A DNA stretch of 42,739 bases from assembly GCA_937901475.1 (NCBI GenBank), contig CALGTL010000053.1, positions 1 to 42,739 on the forward strand, written 5' to 3'. Source of the stretch: an uncultured Dehalococcoidia bacterium. GTDB taxonomy: Bacteria; Chloroflexota; Dehalococcoidia; Lucifugimonadales; Australimonadaceae. The notes below the pieces were generated by a model. The model did not search any database. It worked only from the letters and a program-made list of their open reading frames with translations, and was not told the DNA's origin. Below are positions 25,086 through 32,715 of this stretch, one piece after another (the stretch's first letter is position 1; each line of letters starts with the position of its first letter). Made by a program: the position numbers and the translations under genes.

Positions 25086-25336
25086 TCGAGCTTAGCGGTA
25101 ACTCCCAGCTTAATTAGAGATAAAGGAAGGTCGCCGTATATCACCTCGTAGAAATCAAAATGCCGCTGAGGGTCAGCAGTATTGCGACAGCTAGAATCAA
25201 CAATCGCACAATCGAATGACTCGTTCTTGACGGGGAAGCCCAGTGCATCACCAGCAAATATCGCTACGCTCAACGCACCCGAAGCGTGGCGATGCTGCCG
25301 CTTTCGCGGCTCGCTTCTGCCAAGGCTAATCGTCAT
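25082..25336 (-). pseudogene. Possible remnant of a SAM-dependent methyltransferase
   Basis: An 84-codon minus-strand frame contains AGDALGFPVKNESFDCAIVDSS followed by a DPQRHFDFYEV segment. This looks like the GDAxxLPFxxxSFDxV...DP...L.E. middle part of class I methyltransferases. The upstream part that should hold the VLDxGCGTG SAM-binding motif is missing; before the ATG the frame extends only 10 codons to a TGA. I therefore read it as a decayed fragment. Its stop overlaps the ligase stop in a convergent arrangement. A short unknown protein cannot be excluded. Confidence 0.35.
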
Positions 25337-25570
25337 CCAGGGTGAATGATCATTTTTTAGCAGTCATAGCGAGGAGCGATTGCAGCGAAGATTACAATCG
25401 CCTGAGGAGCCTTCGGGGAGCAGGATTGCTCCTTGGCGCAGAATACCCATTGCTTCGCAGGGTCGAGAGGTCCCTGTGGTAAACTTTTCCCTGCTGTGGC
25501 CTGTGTTCAAACGAGGTCACGCAGCTCATAACGACCATGCGCAACGCTTGAATCGCGAGGTTCGATATCC
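25337..25570 (+). other. Leader region of trpS with several small hairpins
   Basis: No gene is supported in these 234 bases. Several inverted repeats follow one another: GCGATTG/CAATCGC around 25376-25402, GGAGCA/TGCTCC around 25426-25441, and CAGGG/CCCTG around 25459-25477. They could fold into a structured 5' leader of trpS. The T-box consensus AGGGTGGNACCGCG was looked for and not found, so tRNA-sensing control is not supported. Confidence 0.3.
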
Positions 25571-26569
25571 ATGACTGAAGGCCGCATTTTCTCTGGCATG
25601 CGCCCGTCGGGGCGGCTGCATCTAGGCAACTACTTCGGAGCGCTTTCCAACTGGGTAGCGCTCCAGAGTCAATTCGCTCAATGCTTCTTCGCAGTCGCGG
25701 ACGTCCACGCCCTGACAACTCTGCAAGGCACGGACCAAGTCGCAGAGATCAAGCCCAACACCCATGAGATGGTCCTCGACTGGCTGGCGGCGGGCATGGA
25801 CCCTGAGCACAGTGTTCTCTTCGTGCAGTCTCAGGTACCTGAAGTCCTAGTTCTAAATTCCTTGCTGAGTATGAGCACCCCGCTAGGCTGGCTCATGCGC
25901 GTTCCCACGTTCAAAGAAAAAGTGCGCCAGATGGGTGCTGATGAGGAACACATTCCCTATGGCCTCGTTGGCTACCCCGTACTGCAGACGGCAGATGTCA
26001 TCCTCTACAAGGCTGACAGGGTCCCGGTTGGGAAGGATCAAGTCCCTCACATCGAAATCATGCGCGAGATAGCGAGGCGCTTCAATCACCTCTACGGTGA
26101 AACTTTCCCTGAGCCACAAGCGATGCTCACCGAAACGCCCTTGATTGCAGGCACTGACGGTGCAGCCAAGATGAGCAAGAGCCTGGACAATCAGATTGAG
26201 CTCGCAGCAGGCCCTGAGGAAACCAACAAGCGCATCAAGCGTATGGTGACCGACCCGCAACGCCAACGTAAGACTGACCCAGGCAGGCCTGAGGTCTGCA
26301 ACGTGTATGCGCTGCACAAGATATTCAATCCAGACAAGCTTGACGATATTTACCACGGCTGTGTCACAGCAGGAATCGGCTGCGTAGACGACAAGCAAAC
26401 ACTCGCAGATGGCATCAACACTTATCTCTCGGAATTCCGAGAGAGACGCCTGGAGTTCGCTGCGAAGCCTAGTTACGTCGACGAAGTCCTCGCCGACGGT
26501 GCGGCGCGAGCGGGTGCAGTCGCCCGCGAAACCATCCGCGAGGTTTACGACAAGATGGGGTTGTCCTAG
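25571..26569 (+). CDS. trpS: Tryptophan--tRNA ligase
   Basis: This 332-residue class I aminoacyl-tRNA synthetase charges tRNA-Trp. The signature loops are clear: GMRPSGRLHLGNYFGAL near residue 8 (HIGH-type, here HLGN) and AAKMSKSLDN near 195 (KMSKS). The AMP/Trp pocket region GYPVLQTADVILYKAD is also typical. Length is normal for bacterial TrpRS. The start MTEGRIFSGMRPSG is secure because the HIGH loop must lie near the N-terminus. The next gene begins three bases after the stop, so the two are likely co-transcribed. Confidence 0.97.
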   Translation: MTEGRIFSGMRPSGRLHLGNYFGALSNWVALQSQFAQCFFAVADVHALTTLQGTDQVAEIKPNTHEMVLDWLAAGMDPEHSVLFVQSQVPEVLVLNSLLSMSTPLGWLMRVPTFKEKVRQMGADEEHIPYGLVGYPVLQTADVILYKADRVPVGKDQVPHIEIMREIARRFNHLYGETFPEPQAMLTETPLIAGTDGAAKMSKSLDNQIELAAGPEETNKRIKRMVTDPQRQRKTDPGRPEVCNVYALHKIFNPDKLDDIYHGCVTAGIGCVDDKQTLADGINTYLSEFRERRLEFAAKPSYVDEVLADGAARAGAVARETIREVYDKMGLS

Positions 26570-26571
26570 CA

Positions 26572-27423
26572 ATGGTCCCGACGACGCTACCTATCTCAGC
26601 CAATGGCCAAGGTGCGTTCGAGGTAGCCGAGCAGGCCGTACGAGCATCGGGCGTAGAAATCATGGCCCATCTCTCTCATATGTCGCTGCCCGTAGCGCAA
26701 CGCACTGTTCGCGTCTCCAACAAAGGCGGTTGGAACAACATCGTCACCGACGTTGATCAAGCCGCAGAAGAAGCAATTCTTTCCATCCTTGGGGGCGCTT
26801 TCCCCGACGACGCCATCCTCGCCGAGGAATCCGGATCCCGGGGTGGCACAAGTGGGTATTCCTGGTGCATAGACCCATTGGATGGCACACGTAATTTCGC
26901 GTCTGGTATCCCTCATGTCTGCGTCAATCTTGCACTCTCTTACGGCGACCGCATTGTGCTGGGCATCACCTATGACCCTGTGCGCGACGAAATGTTCCAC
27001 GCAATCGAAGGCGGTGGCGCCTTCCTTAACGGTCAGTCCATCTGCGTCTCCGAAGAAACGGAGATGCGAGAGTGCATAGTGGGCACCGACATGGGCTACA
27101 AAGGCGATGAGGGCAAGATGCTCCTAAGTATGCTTGCGGACCTCTGGCCTGGGGTACAGTCCGTCCGAATGATGGGGTCCGCAGCATTAGGGGTGGCCTA
27201 CGCCGCGGCTGGTCGGTTCGAGATGTACGTCCATCATTACGTCCAACCGTGGGACATTGCAGCTGGCCTGCTCCTCGTTCGCGAAGCTGGTGGAATCGCC
27301 ACCAACCTTCAAGGAGGGTTCGGGGACCCACACAGCGGGTGCATCGTAGCTGCGTCATCAGCAGTACACGAGCGGTTCATGCGGGCGACCGAAGGCAGCG
27401 AGTGGCGATCGGCCCAGCCCTAA
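26572..27423 (+). CDS. Inositol monophosphatase family protein
   Basis: This 283-residue sugar-phosphate or nucleotide phosphatase belongs to the IMPase/CysQ superfamily. The three metal-binding motifs are intact: LAEESGSRGG near residue 84, the core CIDPLDGTRNFASG near 102 (DPxDGTxNF), and HHYVQPWDIAAGLLLVREAGG near 222 (WDxAAG). These bind the Mg ions that split the phosphate ester. Possible substrates are inositol phosphate, fructose-1,6-bisphosphate, 3'-phosphoadenosine 5'-phosphate or a histidinol-phosphate-like compound; sequence alone does not decide. The start at 26572 lies two bases after the trpS stop, which suggests coupling. Confidence 0.92.
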   Translation: MVPTTLPISANGQGAFEVAEQAVRASGVEIMAHLSHMSLPVAQRTVRVSNKGGWNNIVTDVDQAAEEAILSILGGAFPDDAILAEESGSRGGTSGYSWCIDPLDGTRNFASGIPHVCVNLALSYGDRIVLGITYDPVRDEMFHAIEGGGAFLNGQSICVSEETEMRECIVGTDMGYKGDEGKMLLSMLADLWPGVQSVRMMGSAALGVAYAAAGRFEMYVHHYVQPWDIAAGLLLVREAGGIATNLQGGFGDPHSGCIVAASSAVHERFMRATEGSEWRSAQP

Positions 27424-27508
27424 CAGCACCGGTCGTAATCCGCAATCTAATCCACTCCGATTAGCAGCATCTCTCTCCTTAGAATGCGGGAAGTAAGGAG
27501 CAATTCCT

Positions 27509-28597
27509 ATGCGAAAAGACGCAGTACGGGTGCATGATCGTTTCAAGGAGTGGGTCTACTCTCTCTCAGCGCCACCTATAATCCGTAGTCTAGTAGAGTT
27601 GATTTTCCGGGTGTTTAGGAACTTCTCACGCGACGACGGCTCTCACATGGCTGCTGGAGTCGCCTATTACGCCATATTTTCCCTGTTCCCATTAGCGCTT
27701 GGTACGATTTCCATTGCTGGCCTATTCTTCAGCGCCGATGACGTACGCGAAAACGTCGTCACTTTCCTTGCCAATCAGATAGGGGTTGGTAGCGAAGCAC
27801 TCGTAACATCCAACATCGAAGCCCTAGTAGATGCACGCGGAGCAGTCGGCATCGTAGCGTTGATTACCTTATTTTGGGCGTCACGTGCTGTATTCGGAGC
27901 TGTCCACCGGGTCATGAATCGCGCGTGGAAGGTCAGCGAACCGCCCCATTTCCTCAGCTATCAGCTCGCCCAGATCAGTGCTGCATTTGGAGTAGCAGTT
28001 TTATTCATGGCATCCGCTACGGTAGGCCCAACTGGTAGGGCTCTTGCCTCACGCACCGAGTACCTATTCGGGCTCCAAATCCCTTGGGGTATGTTGTTCA
28101 CTGTTTTGCCCTTGCTTCTTAGTGCCTTCTTATTCCTACTAATCTTTCGAGTAGTCCCGGATGCGAAAGTGCGCTGGCGCGACGCTATTCCAGCCGCCGT
28201 AGTCTCCACTGTACTGTTTGAATTGGCGAAAGCAGGTTTTGCATACTACCTCTCAAATCTCTCCAGCCTCGATTTGGTCTACGGCAGCGTGACAACCATT
28301 GTGGTGTTGATGTTGTTTTTGTACTTGGTCGCTATGGTGCTCGTTTTCGGTGCAGAGCTTTCCAGCGAATACAACAAATCATCAAAATCCGGAATCTTCA
28401 TTATCCGAGGGCACTTGAAGCCTGTACGTAGTGGCTTCGCTCCGTTGGAGCACCGCCAATCCCGTACTTCTCAGTCGAATCTAAACAAGCCACGCACAAT
28501 GCCTCCTATGCCATCGAGACGTGAGATTGAAGAGCACGTTGCGAAGATGGATTTGCCCGCCACTCCTGGCAGGGGCGATAGGCGATCGGGGGGCTAA
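27509..28597 (+). CDS. YihY/BrkB family inner-membrane protein
   Basis: This 362-residue protein has about six membrane segments. The start RNFSRDDGSHMAAGVAYYAIFSLFPLALG near residue 35 is the hallmark of the YihY/BrkB (formerly RNase BN) family, and VYGSVTTIVVLMLFLYLVAMVLVFGAELSSEYNK near 255-290 is its conserved end. Members are found in most bacteria, and their exact function is not settled. The last 75 residues are basic, Pro-rich and likely disordered in the cytoplasm. AAGGAG lies before the ATG. The gene ends by overlapping the stop of the convergent DUF1015 gene by four bases. Confidence 0.93.
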   Translation: MRKDAVRVHDRFKEWVYSLSAPPIIRSLVELIFRVFRNFSRDDGSHMAAGVAYYAIFSLFPLALGTISIAGLFFSADDVRENVVTFLANQIGVGSEALVTSNIEALVDARGAVGIVALITLFWASRAVFGAVHRVMNRAWKVSEPPHFLSYQLAQISAAFGVAVLFMASATVGPTGRALASRTEYLFGLQIPWGMLFTVLPLLLSAFLFLLIFRVVPDAKVRWRDAIPAAVVSTVLFELAKAGFAYYLSNLSSLDLVYGSVTTIVVLMLFLYLVAMVLVFGAELSSEYNKSSKSGIFIIRGHLKPVRSGFAPLEHRQSRTSQSNLNKPRTMPPMPSRREIEEHVAKMDLPATPGRGDRRSGG

Positions 28598-29847
28598 TCC
28601 AGTGGGTTTATCACGAGGCCGCTAGGAAGTTTAGGATGGAAATAGGTGCTCTTACGCGGGAGCCTGATACCAGCCCCTACCACCACTTCAAAGACATCCG
28701 CAGGCACTCCCTTAATGAAAAATGCAATCTGCCCTTCACCCGACTCGACCATCCGCGCAGCCTCCACGGGGTCGTGGACATAGGCCACGTTCTCGGGGAA
28801 CATGTCCCCCATTACTGGGCGAAATAGGAGTTCCTGCAGAACGTTGGCTTCAACAGCCTTCGCTTGCTCAAGCGGAGTGAGCATAGGGTCAGGTGCAGGA
28901 ACCGTATCGTCGGCCGGCGTTAGCAATAAGGGCACCTTCCCATACTCAATGACCCCGAAAGCCACTTGATCCTGGGCGAGATTCGCAACCGCCGCATCCA
29001 GTTCAGCTGGAGTCGAATCAAGCGCCGGGATTGATGTGAACAACGTCGCCAGTCGGTTCTGTATCTGCGCGAGTTTTTCATCGTCCAAGCCATGCACCAC
29101 GCGGTAATACGGTAGGATCAACAAGCCAGGGTCATCAAAGGAGATGAGGCAGGTCAGGACGGTCTCAGCACCTCCTCCTGTCTCCTTGCCGTATCCCACA
29201 GCAGTCTCATATCGGTGGTGCCCATCGGCGATATAGGTTGGCTGGGATTTCAGTGCATCACGCACGGTCTCCACGTCGACAACCTCAGAAATCACCCAGA
29301 GGGTATATCCCTGTCCATCCACCATAAAGTCAGCTTCCGGGTTGGTGCTGATTACTCTCTTCGTAACCTCAGCGATGCGAGCGTCGGCGTCCCTGAACAA
29401 CATCATAATCGGGCTGAAATTAGCGGATGTCGCCTTCATCAGCGCTAATCGGTCCTCCTTGGGGCCTGCGGCGGTGTCTTCGTGGGGCAAAACCGCACCA
29501 CCAAGTTCCTCAAGTTTAAGCGCACCGAGCAATCCCAATCGATCCTGTTGCACCCCAGCAACAGCGAAACGCTGCCGGAGCAAGTAGTAGGAATCTAAGT
29601 TGTCCTGCTTGAGTGCCTTTTCTTGCTTCATCCGCGCGAATTCGCTAGCAGCCCGCTCATAGCGATCCGCCGGTGGAGGACCTGAAAGCTCACTAAGTTC
29701 AAGGCGAACCATATTGTGAGGATTACGTGCCAATAGCTGTTGTTCATCATCAAGTGAAATGACATCGTAAGGAGGGCAGATTAGGTCTGCCAAGCTACCA
29801 GCTGAACGGTCGTAGCGCACGCCACGAAAAGGACGAAAATCGACCAT
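28594..29847 (-). CDS. DUF1015 family protein
   Basis: This 417-residue cytoplasmic protein belongs to the DUF1015 family (COG4198). The start VDFRPFRGVRYDRSAGSLADLICPPYDVI is the family hallmark, and YIADGHHRYETAVGY in the middle is another invariant stretch that looks like an active or ligand site. The biochemical role of the family is not known to me. The track start at 29907 gives an unusual 20-residue extension; the ATG at 29847 has AGGTG upstream and places the hallmark at the N-terminus. A TATACT box lies about 27 bases before it. It is divergent from the amidohydrolase gene. Confidence 0.9.
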   Translation of the reverse strand: MVDFRPFRGVRYDRSAGSLADLICPPYDVISLDDEQQLLARNPHNMVRLELSELSGPPPADRYERAASEFARMKQEKALKQDNLDSYYLLRQRFAVAGVQQDRLGLLGALKLEELGGAVLPHEDTAAGPKEDRLALMKATSANFSPIMMLFRDADARIAEVTKRVISTNPEADFMVDGQGYTLWVISEVVDVETVRDALKSQPTYIADGHHRYETAVGYGKETGGGAETVLTCLISFDDPGLLILPYYRVVHGLDDEKLAQIQNRLATLFTSIPALDSTPAELDAAVANLAQDQVAFGVIEYGKVPLLLTPADDTVPAPDPMLTPLEQAKAVEANVLQELLFRPVMGDMFPENVAYVHDPVEAARMVESGEGQIAFFIKGVPADVFEVVVGAGIRLPRKSTYFHPKLPSGLVINPLD

Positions 29848-29923
29848 AAATTCACCTGCTCCGGGAATGTGAATAGTATAGAGGTGTACGCTCCCGAGAG
29901 CGACCAAGCCTGCCCGGCCATCG

Positions 29924-29951
29924 TTGACAACTAATCTCTACAGAGGACAAT
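29924..29951 (+). promoter_or_regulatory. Possible promoter for the amidohydrolase-selenoprotein genes
   Basis: TTGACA (29924-29929), a 16-base spacer and GACAAT (29946-29951) lie about 42 bases before the ATG at 29993. The -35 box is perfect and the -10 box is fair. It is the only clear promoter upstream of the amidohydrolase and the DsbA-like gene. Confidence 0.45.
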
Positions 29952-29992
29952 ACATATATTGATTGGATAAGCGCTACGGCGTGGAGGCGAGC

Positions 29993-31147
29993 ATGGCAAC
30001 AGCACCAGTAAAGACGCTCAAAATCGACGGTGATTCCCATTTCTTCCCTCCGATTGATTTCACCGATGTCGCAGAGAACGCTGGGTTACCAGAATCAGCA
30101 GTCGACATGTTATTACGCGATACAGCAGTCTTCGCTGACCGCGAAGCGCGCCGCGGAGGATTCCGCGCAACCACCGCCGGCAAGCGCGTAGCGGCAGTGA
30201 ATCCCACTGCCGCCTCAACGCAGCAAGGAAACGGCCCCATGGGCCACGGGGCGGCGGAACAACGTGTCCAATTGCTACCCGACACAGGCTTCGATATGCA
30301 GGTGTTGATACCTGACGGTATCTTCGCCAACGCTTTCGGCTCACCCATGGGACGAGAATGGGGAGAGGGGTTACACCTCGCGCTCAGCATGTCCTACAAC
30401 AATGCCGCCGCCGCCGCGCAGAACGCCTACCCCGATCAGCTGATTGCATGCGGTGTCGTGCCTTTCGGGACCGAGTCATTAGAGGTAAATATCGCCGAAG
30501 CGAAACGCGCCGTGAACAAGCTCGGTGTGAAATCCTTGATGGTCAACTCCAACTGGCGTGGCGCGAACTGGGATTCGGTTGACCTTTACCCGTTCTGGGA
30601 TGAGATGAACAAGCTCGGAGTCCCTATCTACGTGCATGGCAATCCTTTTTCCTGTCAAGTACAAGACCATGTCCCGACAAATTGGACCATCGGCTGGGAG
30701 CGCATGCGAAGGCTCCATATCTCCAACTACCTCGGTTTCGGTTTTGAATACATGATCAACATGGCCAGCATGACACTTGGAGGATTACTCACTGATTTCC
30801 CCAATTTGAAATTCGCTTTCTTCGAAGCAGGTGCCTCATGGTTGCCTTGGGTGATGTACAGCCTTGATCGCGTTTACGCAATCGAGCCCCAGTGCGCGCG
30901 CTGCGAAGTCAAACCGAGCGAGTTGATTCTGAATTCAAGCTATGTAGCCGCAGAGCCCGATGAGGACGCAATCGTAGGCGCAATCAAGACTATCGGTAAC
31001 CAGAATTTCATCGTAGGCAGCGACTATCCTCACCCGCCAAGCACTTTTCCCGACACCGCAGCCGGTATCCTGAATATGCCCGGGCTGAATGACGAGGACA
31101 AAGAAGCCCTGCTCGGCGGCAACCTTAGGCGCCTATTCAACATTTAA
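29993..31147 (+). CDS. Amidohydrolase-family metal-dependent hydrolase (ACMSD-like)
   Basis: This 384-residue TIM-barrel protein is of the amidohydrolase_2 type (COG2159). The first metal site reads DGDSHFFPP, a D-x-H variant of the usual D-x-H/H-x-H. Further sites are VPIYVHGNPF, AFFEAGASWLPW and VGSDYPHPPSTFP, whose Asp is the catalytic-site acid. Relatives include 2-amino-3-carboxymuconate-semialdehyde decarboxylase and gamma-resorcylate decarboxylase, so a decarboxylase or hydrolase of ring-derived acids is plausible; the substrate is unknown. The track start at 29963 adds ten residues. The ATG at 29993 is preferred, with GGAGG five bases upstream. The selenoprotein candidate follows after 63 bases. 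Confidence 0.88.
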   Translation: MATAPVKTLKIDGDSHFFPPIDFTDVAENAGLPESAVDMLLRDTAVFADREARRGGFRATTAGKRVAAVNPTAASTQQGNGPMGHGAAEQRVQLLPDTGFDMQVLIPDGIFANAFGSPMGREWGEGLHLALSMSYNNAAAAAQNAYPDQLIACGVVPFGTESLEVNIAEAKRAVNKLGVKSLMVNSNWRGANWDSVDLYPFWDEMNKLGVPIYVHGNPFSCQVQDHVPTNWTIGWERMRRLHISNYLGFGFEYMINMASMTLGGLLTDFPNLKFAFFEAGASWLPWVMYSLDRVYAIEPQCARCEVKPSELILNSSYVAAEPDEDAIVGAIKTIGNQNFIVGSDYPHPPSTFPDTAAGILNMPGLNDEDKEALLGGNLRRLFNI

Positions 31148-31210
31148 TAGTTGACGTCCAGTCGTAGAATCAGACCGCGAACGAACATCAGACTCTAGCG
31201 GAGTTTTCTT

Positions 31211-31852
31211 TTGGCAACGATCAAAGCAGATGTGTATTTCGATTTCAGGTGACCCTTCGTCTTTAATGCAGCCGTCTGGCTGGATCAGGTCAAAGAAGCA
31301 AGAGAAGCAAGAGAAGCTCCCATAGAGATCACATGGAAGCCATTCTCGTTGCAGCAGGTCAACCAGAAGATTGGTCCCGACTATAAGGCTTGGGAGGAAC
31401 CGGACGAAGACTTGGATGGCAGCCTATGGGGACTCCGCGCAGGTGTTGCCGCGAAGCGCCAAGGCGAGGACGCCATGCGCCGCTACATGCCCTTGCTACT
31501 GAACGCACGACATGAAGAGCGTAAAGACCTCGGCGACAAGGAGGTGCTCAAGGAGTTAGCGGTACGGGCAAATCTAGATCTTGAACGATTCGCCAAAGAC
31601 CTTGATGACCGTACAGCCCTTGACGAAATAGCGGCAAGCCATAAAGAAGCCGTTGCGGAGCATGGAGTATTCGGTACCCCCACTTTCATATTTGAGAACG
31701 GTGCGTCGGCCTTCCTCAAAATCATCCGGCCAAAAACTCTCGCCGAAGCGGAGAAAGCCTTCGATTCACTGGTTGATGTCATGACGAACAATCTCTTTAT
31801 CGGTGAAATCAAGCGACCACAACCTCCTTGGCCTAGGGGCGTTTTCGACTAA
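31211..31852 (+). CDS. DsbA-family thioredoxin-like oxidoreductase, candidate selenoprotein (in-frame TGA)
   Basis: The ORF track starts this gene at 31349, which removes the first thioredoxin strand. Upstream in the same frame the sequence reads ATIKADVYFDFR-TGA-PFVFNAAVWLDQV and then joins the track ORF. In DsbA/FrnE-like relatives the conserved beginning is DVYFDF.CP..W...WLD, so the TGA at 31250-31252 falls exactly on the active-site Cys. A SECIS-like hairpin starts at that TGA. With Sec inserted the protein has 213 residues, the family norm. The cis-Pro motif HGVFGTPTFIFENG is intact and the rest is undamaged, against a pseudogene. TTG at 31211 has GGAG seven bases upstream, and the frame is closed by TAG at 31196. 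No second Cys follows the Sec, so the motif is U-P-F-V. A strong terminator follows. Confidence 0.85.
31250..31292 (+). promoter_or_regulatory. Candidate bacterial SECIS element
   Basis: Starting with the in-frame TGA, TGACC (31250-31254) pairs with GGTCA (31288-31292). The upper stem CAGCC (31269-31273) pairs with GGCTG (31278-31282) around a GTCT tetraloop. Two more pairs (T-A, A-T) lie below a G-G mismatch. The loop plus closing G (GUCUG) equals the SelB-binding loop region of Escherichia coli fdhF as I recall it. The loop G is at position 25 from the U of UGA, against 23 in fdhF. Confidence 0.75.
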
Positions 31853-31859
31853 AAATATC

Positions 31860-31890
31860 GAGGCCCAGGCGTATGCCTGGGCCTCTTTCT
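31860..31890 (+). terminator. Intrinsic terminator after the DsbA-like gene
   Basis: GAGGCCCAGGC and its complement GCCTGGGCCTC form a perfect 11-bp GC-rich stem with a GTAT loop (31860-31885), followed by a short T-rich tail TTTCT. It starts eight bases after the stop codon and separates the amidohydrolase/DsbA-like unit from rnc. Confidence 0.85.
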
Positions 31891-31903
31891 AGGTACTTAT
31901 CTC

Positions 31904-32617
31904 TTGCTCAACAAAAACACTCCATCTCTCATGAAGCTCCAACGCGCCATCGGCGTGAAATTCGAAAACACGGGCCTGCTCAAGCAAGCCTTAACTCATC
32001 GCTCATATCTCAATGAGCACCCCGGAGAAGGCTTCGAAGACTACGAACGCCTGGAATATCTAGGCGATGCGTTTCTTGGCTGGGTGATTGCCGACGAAAT
32101 CTATCGGCGCCATCCCGCTTTCACGGAAGGCGATCTCACTAGGGGGCGTGCAGCCCTTGTGCGAGGAGCAACTCTCGCGCAAGTAGCACGAAGTTTCCAC
32201 GCCGGCACCTACATCACCATGGGCTCCGGGGAGGAAGGTACAGGCGGCCGAGAGCGCCGCGGCACGCTGGCAGCCATCGTCGAATCGCTCATCGGCGCAG
32301 TTCTCTTGGATAAAGGAGATAAGGTCGCCCGCGAGCTCGTACTCCGGTGGCTTGGTCCAAAGATTGAAGCCATGGATCCCGCAGGTGCTCCTCGAGACGC
32401 CAAGAGTGCATTGCAGGAAACGTGTCAAAGGAAGGGGCTGCCCTCTCCTACCTACGAGCTTGTCGATGAAGAAGGTCCCTCGCACAACATGACCTTCGAG
32501 GTACGGGTACTCATCGATGGCGAAATACATGGGCACGGCAAAGGGCGGCGCAAGGTTGACGCCGAGCAAGCTGCAGCGGCGGAAGCCTTGGGCGAAGGAG
32601 CTTCCTCACTCGGCTAA
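31904..32617 (+). CDS. rnc: Ribonuclease III
   Basis: This enzyme cuts double-stranded RNA in rRNA maturation and mRNA control. The catalytic domain contains the signature ERLEYLGDAFLGWVIADEIYRR near residue 48 and the second acidic site ESLIGAVLLDKGD near 130. The C-terminal double-stranded-RNA-binding domain begins at DAKSALQETCQRKG near 165 and ends KVDAEQAAAAEALG. At 237 residues it is of normal size. The start is a TTG at 31904; the ATG at 31931 (MKLQRAIGVKFENTG) is an alternative and neither has a strong ribosome site. It lies just upstream of ftsY, a common rnc-ftsY neighbourhood, here without smc between them. Confidence 0.94.
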   Translation: MLNKNTPSLMKLQRAIGVKFENTGLLKQALTHRSYLNEHPGEGFEDYERLEYLGDAFLGWVIADEIYRRHPAFTEGDLTRGRAALVRGATLAQVARSFHAGTYITMGSGEEGTGGRERRGTLAAIVESLIGAVLLDKGDKVARELVLRWLGPKIEAMDPAGAPRDAKSALQETCQRKGLPSPTYELVDEEGPSHNMTFEVRVLIDGEIHGHGKGRRKVDAEQAAAAEALGEGASSLG

Positions 32618-32715
32618 CGTTGCTCTGTTCTGCTTGTAGGCATCCTCCTACGCAAGTATCCTGCGGGTAGATGATTTCCACGTTCGCGCCTCTGGCATAG
32701 GACTTCTCTCTACCC

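Noticed and set aside
25337-25570. T-box riboswitch upstream of trpS
   Set aside because: Small hairpins are present but the conserved T-box sequence is not.
25559-25570. T-arm-like GGTTCGATATCC suggesting a tRNA
   Set aside because: No acceptor, D-arm or anticodon stem can be built around it, and it abuts the trpS start.
25883-26572. 229-residue ORF antisense to trpS
   Set aside because: A shadow of the secure TrpRS frame; no domain signature.
31349-31852. Track start of the DsbA-like ORF as the true start
   Set aside because: It removes the first beta strand and the active site, lacks a good ribosome site, and the upstream frame is homologous once TGA is read through.
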